From contig OZ022577.1 in the NCBI GenBank assembly GCA_963669155.1, positions 5,020,165-5,084,164 of the forward strand: 64,000 nt of DNA. Direction: 5' to 3'. The translations under genes were made by a program, and so were the position numbers. Below the pieces are notes generated by a model. That model saw nothing but the letters and a program-made list of their open reading frames with translations. It ran no database searches and was not told the DNA's origin. The stretch is from Arbacia lixula (Eukaryota; Echinodermata; Echinoidea; Arbacioida; Arbaciidae). Below, one piece after another: positions 13,483-26,776 of the stretch; within the stretch, counting starts at the first letter, position 1, and each line of letters begins with the position of its first letter.

Positions 13483-16269
13483 GTTCTTACAATATTCAAT
13501 ATCACCATCATCCAATGATTCGATTATTTAACTATGGATAAAAATTCTGAGTCTACGTATTCACAGCTAAGCTAATATAACAATATTAGTACTTTATTTC
13601 AATATCATCTGACATATTGAATGGAATCCATGTTGATACAGTTAACTTTTCATCTGACTCTATCGCGTTTTCTTCAAATTTTAACAATCATATACACATG
13701 CAACCAATGGAGAAACATTCTATCTGGCTTGGAAGGGGTTACTACTAATCTTAGAGTCCTATATTACAACCAACATCTAAAACTCTCACAGCCATAACAA
13801 TGAGCGACCTATTCAGGAGACAATGCTTACCAAAAATAAAATTATGTCTTCAAACATTTTGAATGGAAATGTGATGTTTGAATTGTGAAGTCAACATTAT
13901 CATCACACATGACAACATTTTTCTTCAAGCAAAATACGTTTTCTGTTGCCACGAACATGTCTACGAATGTTATTGTTTATGCCAACAAGTCATACAATAA
14001 ACATCATGAAGAAAATCATAACACAGGTGTTAAATTATGCATATTTCTACGTAGGTGCATCACATCTTGTTCCGTCTAAATATATTTCTGCCTGCGCATA
14101 TGCTTTTTGATTGGGTTCTTTGAAGACAACAAAAAATCGGGCCAAGAAATATCAGAAACACCCCCCCCCCCCCCCCCCTCCTTCTTCTTCTCCCTCTCCA
14201 AATCTCCGGGTATTGTGGTTATGAGGAGTATGGTGCAACATATAAATAATTTTCAATCATTTGCATATAAAACGAGATTCTTTGGCCATTCATCCACCGC
14301 TAATCCCGACTAAAAGCCAGATAATCCCTCCCCGTCGAGCCATCATTAAGAGGCGCTCCAAACCAAGACAAGAAACACGACCAGACGGCCGTAGCTGCAA
14401 AGAGCTCCTACCTCACCAGGCAGAGCGAGAGGGTGAGCGAGGCAAGGAGAGTGTGTGGGAAGCGAGCGCAGATGAGAGGAAATAACTATCCATGATAACG
14501 GAGGATCATAACACAAACAGCAGAAAGGAAAAACCTATGAATATTTTATCATCCGCTAGTTGTCCGCGATATTATTCATAGAAAAATGTTCACACAAAGG
14601 TTTCACAGTTTCGTGTTCAGATTTGAGAGAAGAAAGGGAGGGAGGGAGAGGGGGAGGGAGAGGGAGAGGGAGCGGGAGAGGAAGATAGAGTGATAGAGAT
14701 AGAGAGGGGAGAGAGAGAAAAGGGAGAGAGGGGGGGGGGGGGGTTGTGAGAACTTTCAAATAGCATTTTCACTTTATATGTTTCTCTTTCTTAAAACTTG
14801 AATTATTACTACTCAGTCATGCCTTTATTTGATTATATTCAGAAGGGTCAAAATTCCGCAGCTTTGTGAATACAAAAAACAACGTTTTGTTTAGAAAATT
14901 ATTGTGTAAATGATATGTCGGTAATAACAAAGATGCTCAAGTATTTGCCATTTTGAATTTCTTATCATTTAACAAAATGGTGTTGAAAATGACGTTACGT
15001 ATACTGCTTAACAGTGGCCAATAACGTGTTCTAACCATTAGTATTTAATTACAGTATATTGCAAATCCTTGATTAATGTAATTCTGATTAAACAACGTGA
15101 AAAGCATTACATTTTAAAAGCAAAATTAAAACGAATCAAGTTCATAATTCCACTCGCGAATTGCCATGCATGGCTTGATTATATAATGTTATTCTGTCTA
15201 TAAATAGGCAATCCCATATGATTCTCTTAGACACCGATTAAGTTCTCTAGGGATGTTTCCAGGAATTTGAACAAATCCCAAATCATTTACCAGCCCCATT
15301 TAAGTACGAGTCGGCCGCCCCATGAGTACATCGGATCCATAATTGTAGCAATTCTCTGATGCGATTAGGCTTTCAGAAATCACGGGCCCGAATCTGTAGC
15401 ACAAACTATGTTAATGCGCTTAGTGTTAACAGTTCTTAAAACAGACAAGCCTCCGAACAGCCGAAAGGAAGAGAACACTACAGACCGTTAATTCCAGTCC
15501 CGTTTTCCCTCTTTTTGTTGTGTTGTGTTCGACTGTTCATACCCAGCGGTGGTTGTGAAGCGCGTGTGCGTCTGCTACCAACGGGCTGGCTACCCGGGAG
15601 GATGAGGGAAGCGTTCGCTAAGCGGCAGCGCGAAGCGTGAGCTACTTGTGCGATTAGGCGTGTGTGCTGCTCATGAATAATCTGCTTTCCGTAAAGCCGA
15701 TCGGTGCGTTGGGCCAAAGATTCCATCCAAATACTCGCTCATTGATTATAGCTAAACAAATGTATACTAATTCTGACGACAATGTCATTACGGATGCTAA
15801 ATCCGAATTAGTCGATGTTCAAACAGGGTGATCGTTTCCGATTTGTGAGTTTAAGCAGTCATTTTGAGGTCATGTTTTGGTTTCCCTGCCCGGTGTTTAC
15901 TAACATTCCCACACATGCGATTCTCACTAATGTTGCTGATGTATGTCTTGCAGATTTCTCGTGTCTAGTGGTTGCTACGCGACCGGCTGATGAGCTTAAT
16001 AAAACCGTCACTCTGGATTTAGGTCAAGGAGCATCTTAAGCAAGGCATACTTCTATACCTCGACAACCAGACAGTTTTTAAACATCATACAATAGACGTT
16101 ATAACTCAACCAACCGTCGTGACATAAGCATAATACTCCCAAGCTGATAAAGTAGCAAAATGACATGAAACAAAGGTGCATGCATTCCCAGATGTATACG
16201 CTGAGTGACAAAGGAAGATATCGCTGAATATACGTTTCATAAATTTGTGTTATTATTTCTTTGTTTGGT
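13483..16269. other. No recognisable gene; GA/C tracts and a GC-rich patch
   Basis: Mostly AT-rich. It has a C run at 14160-14178, a GA-rich tract at 14626-14744, and a patch at about 15480-15720 that is GC-richer, contains CpG and has no supported gene. Nothing else can be named. Confidence 0.55.
14160..14180. repeat. Poly-C run
   Basis: About 18 consecutive C bases. Its length is likely unreliable in assembly. A GA/G-rich tract follows at 14626-14744. Confidence 0.9.
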
Positions 16270-16276
16270 GTGTGAG

Positions 16277-16431
16277 GGTAAGAGGGGCGGAGCGAGAGGA
16301 GGAGATTGGGGAGGAGGAAGAGGAGGGGGAGGAGGAGTAGAAAAAGGAGGCAGGGTAGGAGGAGGAGAGGGAGGAGGGGGAGGAGGAGGAGGAGGAGGAG
16401 GAGGAGGAGGAGGAGGAGCAAAAGGAGGAAG
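16277..16431. repeat. (GGA)n purine-rich tract
   Basis: Irregular GGA/GGGA followed by an uninterrupted (GGA) run at about 16378-16418. Poly-Gly, poly-Arg and poly-Glu frames result from it and are not genes. Confidence 0.95.
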
Positions 16432-17799
16432 ATGGGTGCATGCAGGGGCAGCAGTATCAGGAGGACATGGTGGAAAAAGGTGCAAAAGATGCACTTTTCA
16501 AGTTTCAAGTTTCAAGTTAGTTGGTTTCCACAAGTCATGCAATGATAACGTAGAAGACAACTTATGAGATCTTCTATAATTTCATGTTTAACAAAAATTT
16601 TGCGACAGTTAATCACCAACAATGAAATTGGAATGAAAGTATTGTTCGATAATGGCTATTTACGAGAGAAAAAAAAATTCTTTGAAAATATCAAATTTCT
16701 GAAGTTATTACAGTATACGAAAAGAAATATTAATGTTATATTACCTTGTGGATGAAATGTATATTTGTATCATAGACATACGAGATGTTCACTTTGTAAA
16801 ATTTCTTGAAGACAACATAATTATGCCAAGCTTTGAACCGGTGTGGCGAAACAACAAGCAAAAAATATCATGAAAGCAGACGAAGTGATCAGTCGTGACT
16901 GTAAAATGTAGAGACATTTGCTGAAAACCCAATTACAAGTTCATGGAAGGGAGATGAAGACTGATGAGGATTCGAAAGATGTGGGAAATGGAAGACGAAG
17001 GCTGATACAAAATGCGGGGGAAGATGATGAACAGATGTATTATGATGCTTGTTAAACCAGCTTCGGTTTGCTATGAATAATTTACAATAACGTAATTACG
17101 TGTTTCTTCTTATAAGTGTATTACGGCCCTCCGATTCAAAGTCAAGTATATTATCCCTCATTATGCTTCATTTAGTCAATCTGGTTCGCCCATCGTATTC
17201 TGCGGATTTCTGAACATACTTCATCCGATTTGACATGGAATGAAACATCAGTGTTAGCCTATGTAGTAATGATGTCTCTCCCTTATCCATTTCTCTCTTT
17301 ATGTCTCCATCTCTTCCTTTATCTCGTCACGCTCCCCTTCCATCTCCCCTTCTCTCCCTATCCCTATGTCCCTCTCTCTCTCCCCATTTCCCTTCCCCCC
17401 CCCCCCCTTCTCCGCTTGCGTACCTCCGTTATATTTTTTTTTCCGTCTGTCCTGCCGCTCTATGCACACAAAACGACATGTCAATGAAACAAGTTTATTG
17501 AACCGGTATCAGCGGTATCGCAACATCGATAATATCGATGAATGAAATGAGCTATGATATTACATGTGTGTGTGTATGTATGCTTATGTGTGCATGTTAA
17601 GCATATATATGTACAATCTAAAAAAATGTTTTGTGTATATATATATATGTGTGTGAAATTAATTTCAGAGCTATCTAGATAGCTCTGGGGAGCCTTGATT
17701 TAAGCTACGCCTACCATTGTTCTCTTCATCTATTTCTTTCACAAAATATTTAAATAAAAGAGTTGCCAAAGCTGTTGTATATGTATAATTTCTTACATT

Positions 17800-17896
<97 letters not shown>

Positions 17897-20086
17897 TTGT
17901 GTTTGTATGACATACATTTGAGAGAAACTGACTTTGAGGTTTAAAGCATCGAACATAAGAGAAAAGGGGATATTAAAAATATATCGCATATTTCTGATAT
18001 TACTTTAACATTACCTTTTAAAAACCTTAATCTAATGAAGATACGCTACATGTCTTACATTAAAATAGTATCAGTGAGCACAAATGGGCCTCAAGTATTT
18101 CATGAGTGTTAAATTTAGAAGCGTGGGGAGTGGACGCGCTAGATTGCATCCTGCAGTGATTTCTGCACCGTCTTCTGTCATTCCACCCACACACGTTCCG
18201 CCTAAAAGCTTGCACTATTTATGTTTCTCTCTGCTTGCTTTATCCCACGTCGTCAATTCAGGAAGTATCTCGATGTATTTCTATACTCTTTCTCCGAAGC
18301 TGTGTCTTTATTTTTGTCCTGTAGTAAGTAACTAACTAGCTAAAAGAGCGAGCAGATTTTTTTTTCTTTCTCGGCGCTCATCACCAACCAAGAACCCTCC
18401 TGGGAGAAGCGATAGGGATCGCAGTCGCATGCCTCGTGGTACACGGGTAGCTGTGCCTGGCTACGGCGGCCGCGGAGCCGGTGTGTTTTCTTTGGACGCA
18501 CCGTGGAGGAGGAGAGAGAGAGAGCGGAGAAGTGAGGAGGAGAGAAAATGGGAGGAGGTGGAGAATAGAGGGGAAGACGTCAAGAGACGTTCTTATTGAT
18601 GTCGCCACACCATCTAGGCGGTGCCTTCTCCCCAGAGACAAGAAGCGGGAAATGTATACTAGTCAATTTTTCCTGTTTTATTTTGGTGGGAGGCGGAAAT
18701 AATGCATGATATAGGAGCACTTTCAATGGTCTTGAAAATTAGCCTGCGGTGAGCAGTGATTGTTCCTCGGGTCTCAACGCTGAAAGACGACGAGGATAGG
18801 GGAGGGGAAAAGGAGAGCCAGTGAAAGGCTTGGCGGAATCTACACAGAACGCAAAGTGCTTTTCTTTCCTGGATATACGTTTCCTCTTAGCAGGAAAGTA
18901 TATAAACTGTCTGCGTGTTCACGTCGCCAGATGACAAATGCCAAACATGATATTCAATTCATTTCTCGTGGATCAAAAGGCGCACTGTCCACAGAAATGT
19001 ATCTGAAAGGTGTTTACATCTTGTACATGTTAGGCCGTCTTCTACGACTCTTCGGGAGAGGCTGATAAAAGATCGAACAAAAGAACCTGACGGTCCGACT
19101 GCAAAAAAGGAAAGTACGATTCCAGTGCTTCTTATCTGAAGATTCCACACGCCAAAGTCAATTACTCTTTGTCATGGATAGTAAAATAGATATTCAAAAC
19201 CGCCTTACTAGGCTAGTTTCTCGCAGGAAACTCTCGCTCATGTCATCATCTTCTGAGCATGCTGAACTTGCATCATACTGTGCGAGAAGAAGAATTAGGT
19301 CTTAAAGATATCCACAGGTTGTTTTGTGACACTCATAATGTACCAGTCGGTCATCCATGGATTTATGAGTTTGCATTTCATTTGACAATCCCGAGAACAT
19401 TTAAATCAAAGGAATGTTTTCTCGATTGAAACTTCATAGAAACCCTTCATTTTGCATTTCCTTCAATTTCTCTCCATATCTTTTTATGTCTTTCTTTCTA
19501 CATAATTATATTTATAATTATATATCTCTGCTAAATCGTTCTGTTTTTCTGGTCGCCATTTTTTAGTTCTCCATATTTCTTTCTCGGTTTTGTTTCCATA
19601 CAAATGAATTCACGAAAACAATCTCAATTATGAAAACTTATTACAATACATGTCAGGCGATTGCGGGAAACGTAGCTCTCCGTTTTATCAAACTGATAAG
19701 AAATCTTCAAATAATAAACGGTAAATGAAACCCTTTCAAAATATAATCTTGAGTTTCATTGATGGTCATAATGCGTTAATTATAAAACTACATGGCTTTC
19801 ATTTATAGCATTTTGTGCCTGTACTGACATCATGTATATTGGATGGGCTTAATCGCATTATACAATGATTAGGCTCGAAGTCGTTTATCAATACACAATA
19901 TGCCGAACATATAATAAGGGAAGATGATAGATTTAAGACTACATTTAGACTACAAAGTGTGAAGTGATCAAGCAAGTAAATGACAGTGATAGAGCAAGGA
20001 GCAGGAAAAACATAATTTCCGCCAGTACTCGAAAATTACACCCAGCCTTTAGTTACGCCTCAACATGTGTTTATCATGCGGGCCTG

Positions 20087-20088
<2 letters not shown>
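16432..20088. other. No recognisable gene; microsatellites and a GC-rich patch
   Basis: AT-rich DNA with an AT/GT compound repeat at 17800-17902 and a C-rich tract at 17270-17410. A GC-rich patch at 18380-18640 contains CpG-rich words such as cggcggccgcgg. No coding exon is recognised. Confidence 0.55.
17800..17902. repeat. (AT)n-(GT)n compound microsatellite
   Basis: About 10 AT units are followed by about 37 GT units. A smaller GT/AT cluster precedes it at 17560-17655. Confidence 0.97.
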
Positions 20089-20173
<85 letters not shown>

Positions 20174-20219
20174 AAAAAGAAAGAAAGAGAAAGAGATAGA
20201 GAGAGAGAAAGAGAGATGT
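20089..20219. repeat. (GA)n microsatellite
   Basis: A GA run of roughly 80 bp, then A-rich GAAA variants. Confidence 0.97.
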
Positions 20220-20782
20220 GTATGTTTAACATGTGTTCGTGCGTTGCTCGCTAAACAATGATAACATATTCCTTTTTGTCAATGGCGGAATGTGTGTTAT
20301 CTTTCACAGGTGCGTCTAAATTTGTGATAAGTGGTGGTTTGCCAAAAGGATTGTTCTAATCCCTTCAGATAATTGGCGCGGCAGAGGGAACCGAAGACAA
20401 ATACCACATAATGCTTACCATATCAACCTCCCCCTCCGCAGCTTGATACAGTTGACATGTCCACATTGCTAGCAAAGAGAGATGATGTCATGATGGGATG
20501 GAAGGTTCGGAAGGCGCTCTCAGTCTTCACAACGCGTAAGTTGTGCATCAGAATTACTAGGATTGTTTGTGATCAGATACCCGATGAAGAATTCAACCAC
20601 AAGGCCACATAAGCAAGTGTAATTCAATGGACATGTGTAATATAAAGTTTAAACTACATATTTGTAGCGATGAGGCGCATCTAGGTCAGTAATTTGTTCT
20701 GTTTAGTTTAAAGAAAAGTTAACATTATGGCAAAAATAGAGAATTATGTACATGATGTAAGAGAGAAAAGGCGACATACTCC

Positions 20783-20941
20783 CTCCCCCCCCCCCCCCCC
20801 GCACCCACCCATGAGCTTCCTGACCCCAAACACACACGCACGAACACACACACACACACACAAACTCACACACACACACACACACACATTCACGCACACA
20901 CACATACACTCACACAAGCATACATACGCACACACAAACAC
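20783..20941. repeat. Poly-C run and (CA)n microsatellite
   Basis: A run of about 16 C is followed by CA repeats interrupted by CACG and CATA words. Confidence 0.95.
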
Positions 20942-21330
20942 TAGTCTTTATTCGCCCTTAACCACATATGAGAGGCTCGGGGATGAAAGTCCGTAAAAGT
21001 GTTGCCGTTGGTGACGTATTTGATATTCAGAGCCCCGTCCTTCCATTAGTGCGGCGTCTTCGCCTCACTACAACAATGACGGAGCCTTGCATATTTCATC
21101 ATTTTTGCCGTTAAAAGTCAGTCAAATATGAGAGAAGTAAGAAGGAAGATATTTTGTGAAAGCTGAGAGCACCGGCTAGGATGTTCAAAAGGGTGCAGAA
21201 GAAGGAAGAGTTCAAAACCATAGGGAAATATCTATGAGAAATTGATGTTTCTTGTCAGTAGAAGTGACGCAAAATGCACTTAGATCTTGTTTTGAAAAGC
21301 CTCTCGACGCCACTCCATACGTCGCCCTTA

Positions 21331-21480
21331 CTTTCTCCTCTTCTTTTCTTCATTTCTTCTTCTTCATCATCTTTTTCTTTGTTCCTTCCTTTCTCATTTT
21401 CTTTGTTTCTTTCTGTCTTCCTTCGTTTTCTTCTCCCTGTTGTTGTTGTTGTTGTCCTTCTTCTTCTTCTCCTTAGATCT
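21331..21480. repeat. CTT/TTC-rich tract
   Basis: A pyrimidine-rich tract on the + strand with TTC and TTG triplet runs near 21360 and 21440-21470. Confidence 0.85.
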
Positions 21481-23689
21481 CTTTTCCTTACCACCAATCA
21501 TGTTATTATTGAACAATAGTTGAATTGCTACTATCATTATAAATATTCTAAAGAAAAAATATGTATTTTGAGCGAAGAGGTGATAACCTTTCGACTTATC
21601 TAACGCAAGCGTACTTGCTACAGCATAAAGTTTCGGAATGTGCATTAAACATAGATATATGATTATGTGACCATTCTTGCCATAGCAATGCAATATCTAA
21701 TAATCGTAACATCCAATGGAAACATGTATTGTACACAAATTGCAACGAGTATAGCCCAGTTCATGATACTCGTTTTCTTTCATCTTGATAATATGTTAAG
21801 AAGGTCAATGGAAAGGCGATGAGATCTTGAGATATAGACAGTGTGATTACGTAACTCTGATCATGATGTTGGTACAAGACATTGTGTGCAGTAGGCCTAT
21901 TCTTCTGAGCTATGTTAAAACGTCAGCCCCGATACTAAGATAGATTGAATCAGTGAGGTGAGAATTTTTTAGGCCCGGCATTGACTTTGAAGACAGTAAA
22001 AATAGAGCTAACGATATTGCAATCACCGCTGTTAGATGATAGATATATCATTGTGATCCTTTATAAATAAGTTATGTTATCTCATTTATTTTAGCAATTA
22101 TTTCTAATAAGGCACGAAGGCCTAGAGGAATATGTTAATTGGTGTAGATTAAAGAATAAAGATTGATAACTGTTTTTGTTAATATTCTATTATATATTTA
22201 AACGTTTGGCTGTGTCTGCGCGTGGAATCATATATCTTAAATTGGCCATTTATTGATGGACTTATCTAAATCACTCACCTTAAATCAACCATTGCCGAAT
22301 GTCCTTTTTATATTGATAGTCTCTATTTGCTGATTTGTATTCTACAATGAATGAATGTTGTTTTCAACAATGAATGAATGTTGTATTCTACAGTAAATGC
22401 ATTCACTTTGATTTTTGTCACTAAGCTCATTCCCAAATAACCCCTCCTCTCATCCCTAGGCCGATGTTCCTATCTGTACAGTATGGGTGGGCTTCCCGTA
22501 ACCCTTTCAACGCCCTTGTAATTAAAATGTTTAGTACGTCAAGGGGGTTCTTATGGCTTGGTAATGTGAGGGTTTAACATAAGACACTAGTATTATCCTG
22601 ATTATTGTTGTTGGTGCGGTTTTCGTGAAACCCGGTCAGTTCTAGATCGATCCCAACACAACAAACGATGCGGTGATAAAACATCGTGATGCATTGAGTA
22701 AAAAAATGTATCTACAATCATGTATTGCTCTATAGGAGAAGGAAGAGACGGGTGTGTGGTTTATGGTTTGGATATAATGGTAAAAACGAATCAAATGGAA
22801 ACGAGAGAGAGAGAACATTACTCATGAGGGAACGACCAAGAAAAATACCATCAGAATTCGGGTGTTGACTAGGAAAATTCAATGAGAATTCAGTGAGTGG
22901 TTCATTGACGGTGGGCTGCCGTAGCACGTTATAGACACTATATATAAGCACTGTAAGCAACCACTTAATCCTGTTTCATACCTCAATAGGGGCTCACAAT
23001 GCGACTTCGGCATGAGATTCATATTGCTTTGTCACTTTTATGTAGTAAATATTTCTTGTTCAGTTTCTCTTTTGTTCAGTCCTCGACATATCTAAACAAC
23101 AAGAGCTCCGCAGAATCACTCAAACCCGAAGCGCACTTGACTGAAGTGAATCTATACAGCGCTAATACGAAGGAAAATGTCTAATGTAGGCAGGTAGCGC
23201 TCATTCAGAATGTCCGCCGGTTCTGCTGATGATCGGTAAGATGTTTACTTACGCTCAACTATTAGCACTGATCTCTTCCTCCATCGCCTACTGTTGCCAG
23301 TGCTCCTATTATGTCCAATGATGGAGTTTGATGCGATGTCCAACAGCGACTTGGCTGTTGAAATTCCAGAGCAATACGCTCTTGTTGCATCTATTGGCCT
23401 TGTCTCAGAGATGCACTTAATACTTAATTGAACTTTAACATGTAAAACGGCAGAATTGATTGAAAGGTGAAATGATGGTGGGTGAAAAGGTGAAAGGTGG
23501 GCAGATATTGACATTTACAGTCCGAAAGACGCTTCATGTATGTTATGTGTTTGTGCTAGAAACATGATGAGCTAGTACAAAAACTACACACTCAGCGTTC
23601 ACCCCCTTTTCATGTATTTGTATTACTTAAATAAGTTTTCAAAAGAATGTATACTTTTAAATACAATTTGATAAAACGTGCTTATGGGT

Positions 23690-23887
23690 AAGGGAGAGGG
23701 AGAATGAGAGAGAGAGACGGAGAGAGGGAGAGAGAGAGAGAGAGGGGGGGGGGGGGGGAGAGAGATAAGGGTCGAGATGAAAAAGGGAAAAGTAAGATAA
23801 AATATGTATATGTTTGTGTGTATAAAGGGTTATGTGTTATGCGTTACAAACATACACACACCAACACACACACGCACACTTACACAT
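23690..23887. repeat. GA/G and CA simple repeats
   Basis: A GA run with a 16-base G stretch (about 23743-23758), then a short CA-rich stretch at 23848-23887. Confidence 0.9.
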
Positions 23888-24161
23888 AGTCCGTATGTGA
23901 TGGCGTGTATATAATTGATTGTCTATGTGAATTGAAACATTTCTTTTCCGCAGTTTATTGTAGGAAGAAATCTAGTGGCGTAATTAACGTGAGTTGAAGT
24001 AACAATCATTACTGGTGGCCTTAAATATCGACAGATTGACAAAAAACTCCATTAACGGCGACGCGAACAAACCATTAGGTCCTACTTCTAACAGCTTTAC
24101 GACTCTCCGGTAAAAGAAGTACAGCGATATGAATATGAAATATCGCTCGTTTTTTTTTCTT

Positions 24162-24484
<323 letters not shown>

Positions 24485-26759
24485 GAAAGAACACTCAGCA
24501 CGCGCATTAAAAAAAGTGAAATTTGAATTCGCCGTTGATGACTACCGCCCGCTGGCATGCGTAAGCTCTTCCAGGGGAGAAAATATGGCTAATTGCAAGA
24601 TTATACGAGTCCTCCTGATAGCAGAGTGACTCGCCCGAACAGCCCCCTACTTCTGATTGAATATTAAAAGTTTAGGCATAACCAAAAGAGCCACATTGCC
24701 TACCATGATGGGTGTGGTGCGGTGTGAAGGGGGAAATTAATGAGAGAGGTGCACGCTTAGCTTAGCTGAGGCGCCACTCGTAGAATGGCGTCTTTCTAAA
24801 AAGAAAATATTACAACACTCAATCGGGCCTCGAGAGGATGGTTGTCGCAAATGAATATTAATATCCCAAATTACTCTAGTAATGAAGAAATGAATAATAT
24901 TCTTATATCGGTGGGTTAATGGCCAGAAGACTAGAAGAATTGAAGAGGATGTGGAAAGTGAGAAGGGCCTTGTCCTTGACATTATAACTTCGTATCTTCA
25001 ATATAAGTTTATATGACATAAGGCAGCATTTAATCTGGTGATGTGTGTATGCTATACAGTATGCACACTCTGTCTGAATAAAACATGCAGTGCAAAAAGG
25101 GTGCTTATACAATTTTTAATCCATTATTAATCTTTATTTTTGTCCCCGATTTTGGTATTTCAATGATTACATACACATCATTTTCGGGATAATTATGAGT
25201 GTTTGGACTTTAAAATAACATTTCAAGTTGTTAGTCCAATTATGCACATCTCTACCCACTTTGTTTAATTATCTGTCCATATATTTTTGGTAATTATTGA
25301 TCGGAAAAAATTTCAGTCGATTTAAACCCTGGGCAGTATCATTAAAATTATTATTATTATCACTATTATCAGTGTCATTATCATTATAAATATTATTATC
25401 ACCATCATCGTTCGTCATAAACTACATATATTACTAGCATTGTTGGCGTATTAGATGCCAGTGTTAAGAAGACATCTGACTCTTCAAGATTATGTCGTAT
25501 GACATGTAAAATAATATCACTCGTGTGGACGGTAATTGTGAAGTTATCTGAAAATGAGCAGATGAATGGAAGAAGACACTAATAGTTCTCTACATGGATC
25601 TCAGCGAATTCCCTTCTTATGTATTATACATTACAAGATTTTAAGAATCTTATAATGAATAAAGACATACATCGTGTATATAGAGGAGTGTATCTACTTC
25701 ATTAAATCGTCAGTTTGGTGATGGATGCTTCGGCATAGACTCTAATTACGATTTAACAACATCCTGAAATCCAAATACAAATATAACTTTGAGGTATTCC
25801 ATTTACTGTATGCCAATTTGTAAATGACTATTTATCAGAATGCATGTATAAATATTGCTGACGGTTGTTTTACTAAAAGATAACAAAGTCCGATTCATTA
25901 TGATTTAGCACAAAATAATGAATACGCGGTCTGGCTTCCCGATTAAACGTCTCCTTTAATCAAAGTTGATTTTAATTCCCCGCACTCTCTCGAGTCAGAT
26001 TCTTTTCTCTCAGAGGATTGGTTAATAAGATCAAGATATTGACGCTCTCCTTGCAGGGCTCCTACTCAGTCAGGATTTGGTAACTCTCTCCCCGTCTCTC
26101 CGTCGGCTAATACCCCGGCTTGGGCGGATTAAAGCTTGGGAAGGAATCCTCTAGTCCGCCAGTTACCCACACGAACAACTCTAAGAATCCCTCTGTACTT
26201 TATATAATACACGAGCCAATGCAAACCGCATTACGATACAGAATATCCGATCAAAAACGGCTAGAAATAGAGGGGACAAGCGCAAAGACGTATTTAAGAC
26301 TAGAACAGAACAGAAAAATGCACAGAAAATATCATCCATTTGGCCGTAGTCGGTCGTATCTCACAGGCTGGCTGCTGGCAAGTCCTCGAGAGTTGGTGAT
26401 TTCCTGGATATTATTTACCTTTAAATCGTGGATACACTCTGCTATACCGGAATAGTAAAGTCAAGAGTAAGTATGATAAAAAAAGGGAAATAAACCTTCA
26501 TATTTATATAACTCTTGTGTGTTAGATAGATATGTGGTATATTTCTAGATCGAGCTCACGGCGACATATTTTTGTGCTCGATAATTATCACAAACATTTT
26601 AAAAGTGCAACGGTACCAAAATTATAATGGCCGTGGAAATAGTTACCGACGCGTCGTTTCACGCCGATGTTTTAAAGAGGCGGTGGAGTTAGTCCTACAG
26701 CAATAGAATTTATGTGCGTTGCCGCTTCATACATATGAGAGAATCGTGGAAGTGGTAAA

Positions 26760-26776
26760 GGGGGGGGGGGGGGGGT
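26760..26776. repeat. Poly-G run
   Basis: About 16 G bases in a row within AT-rich sequence. Confidence 0.9.

Noticed and set aside
7671-22650. Shared TGACCGGGTTT word at 7671 and, inverted, at about 22630
   Set aside because: Only about 11-13 bases match clearly; too short to call a repeat family without a genome search.
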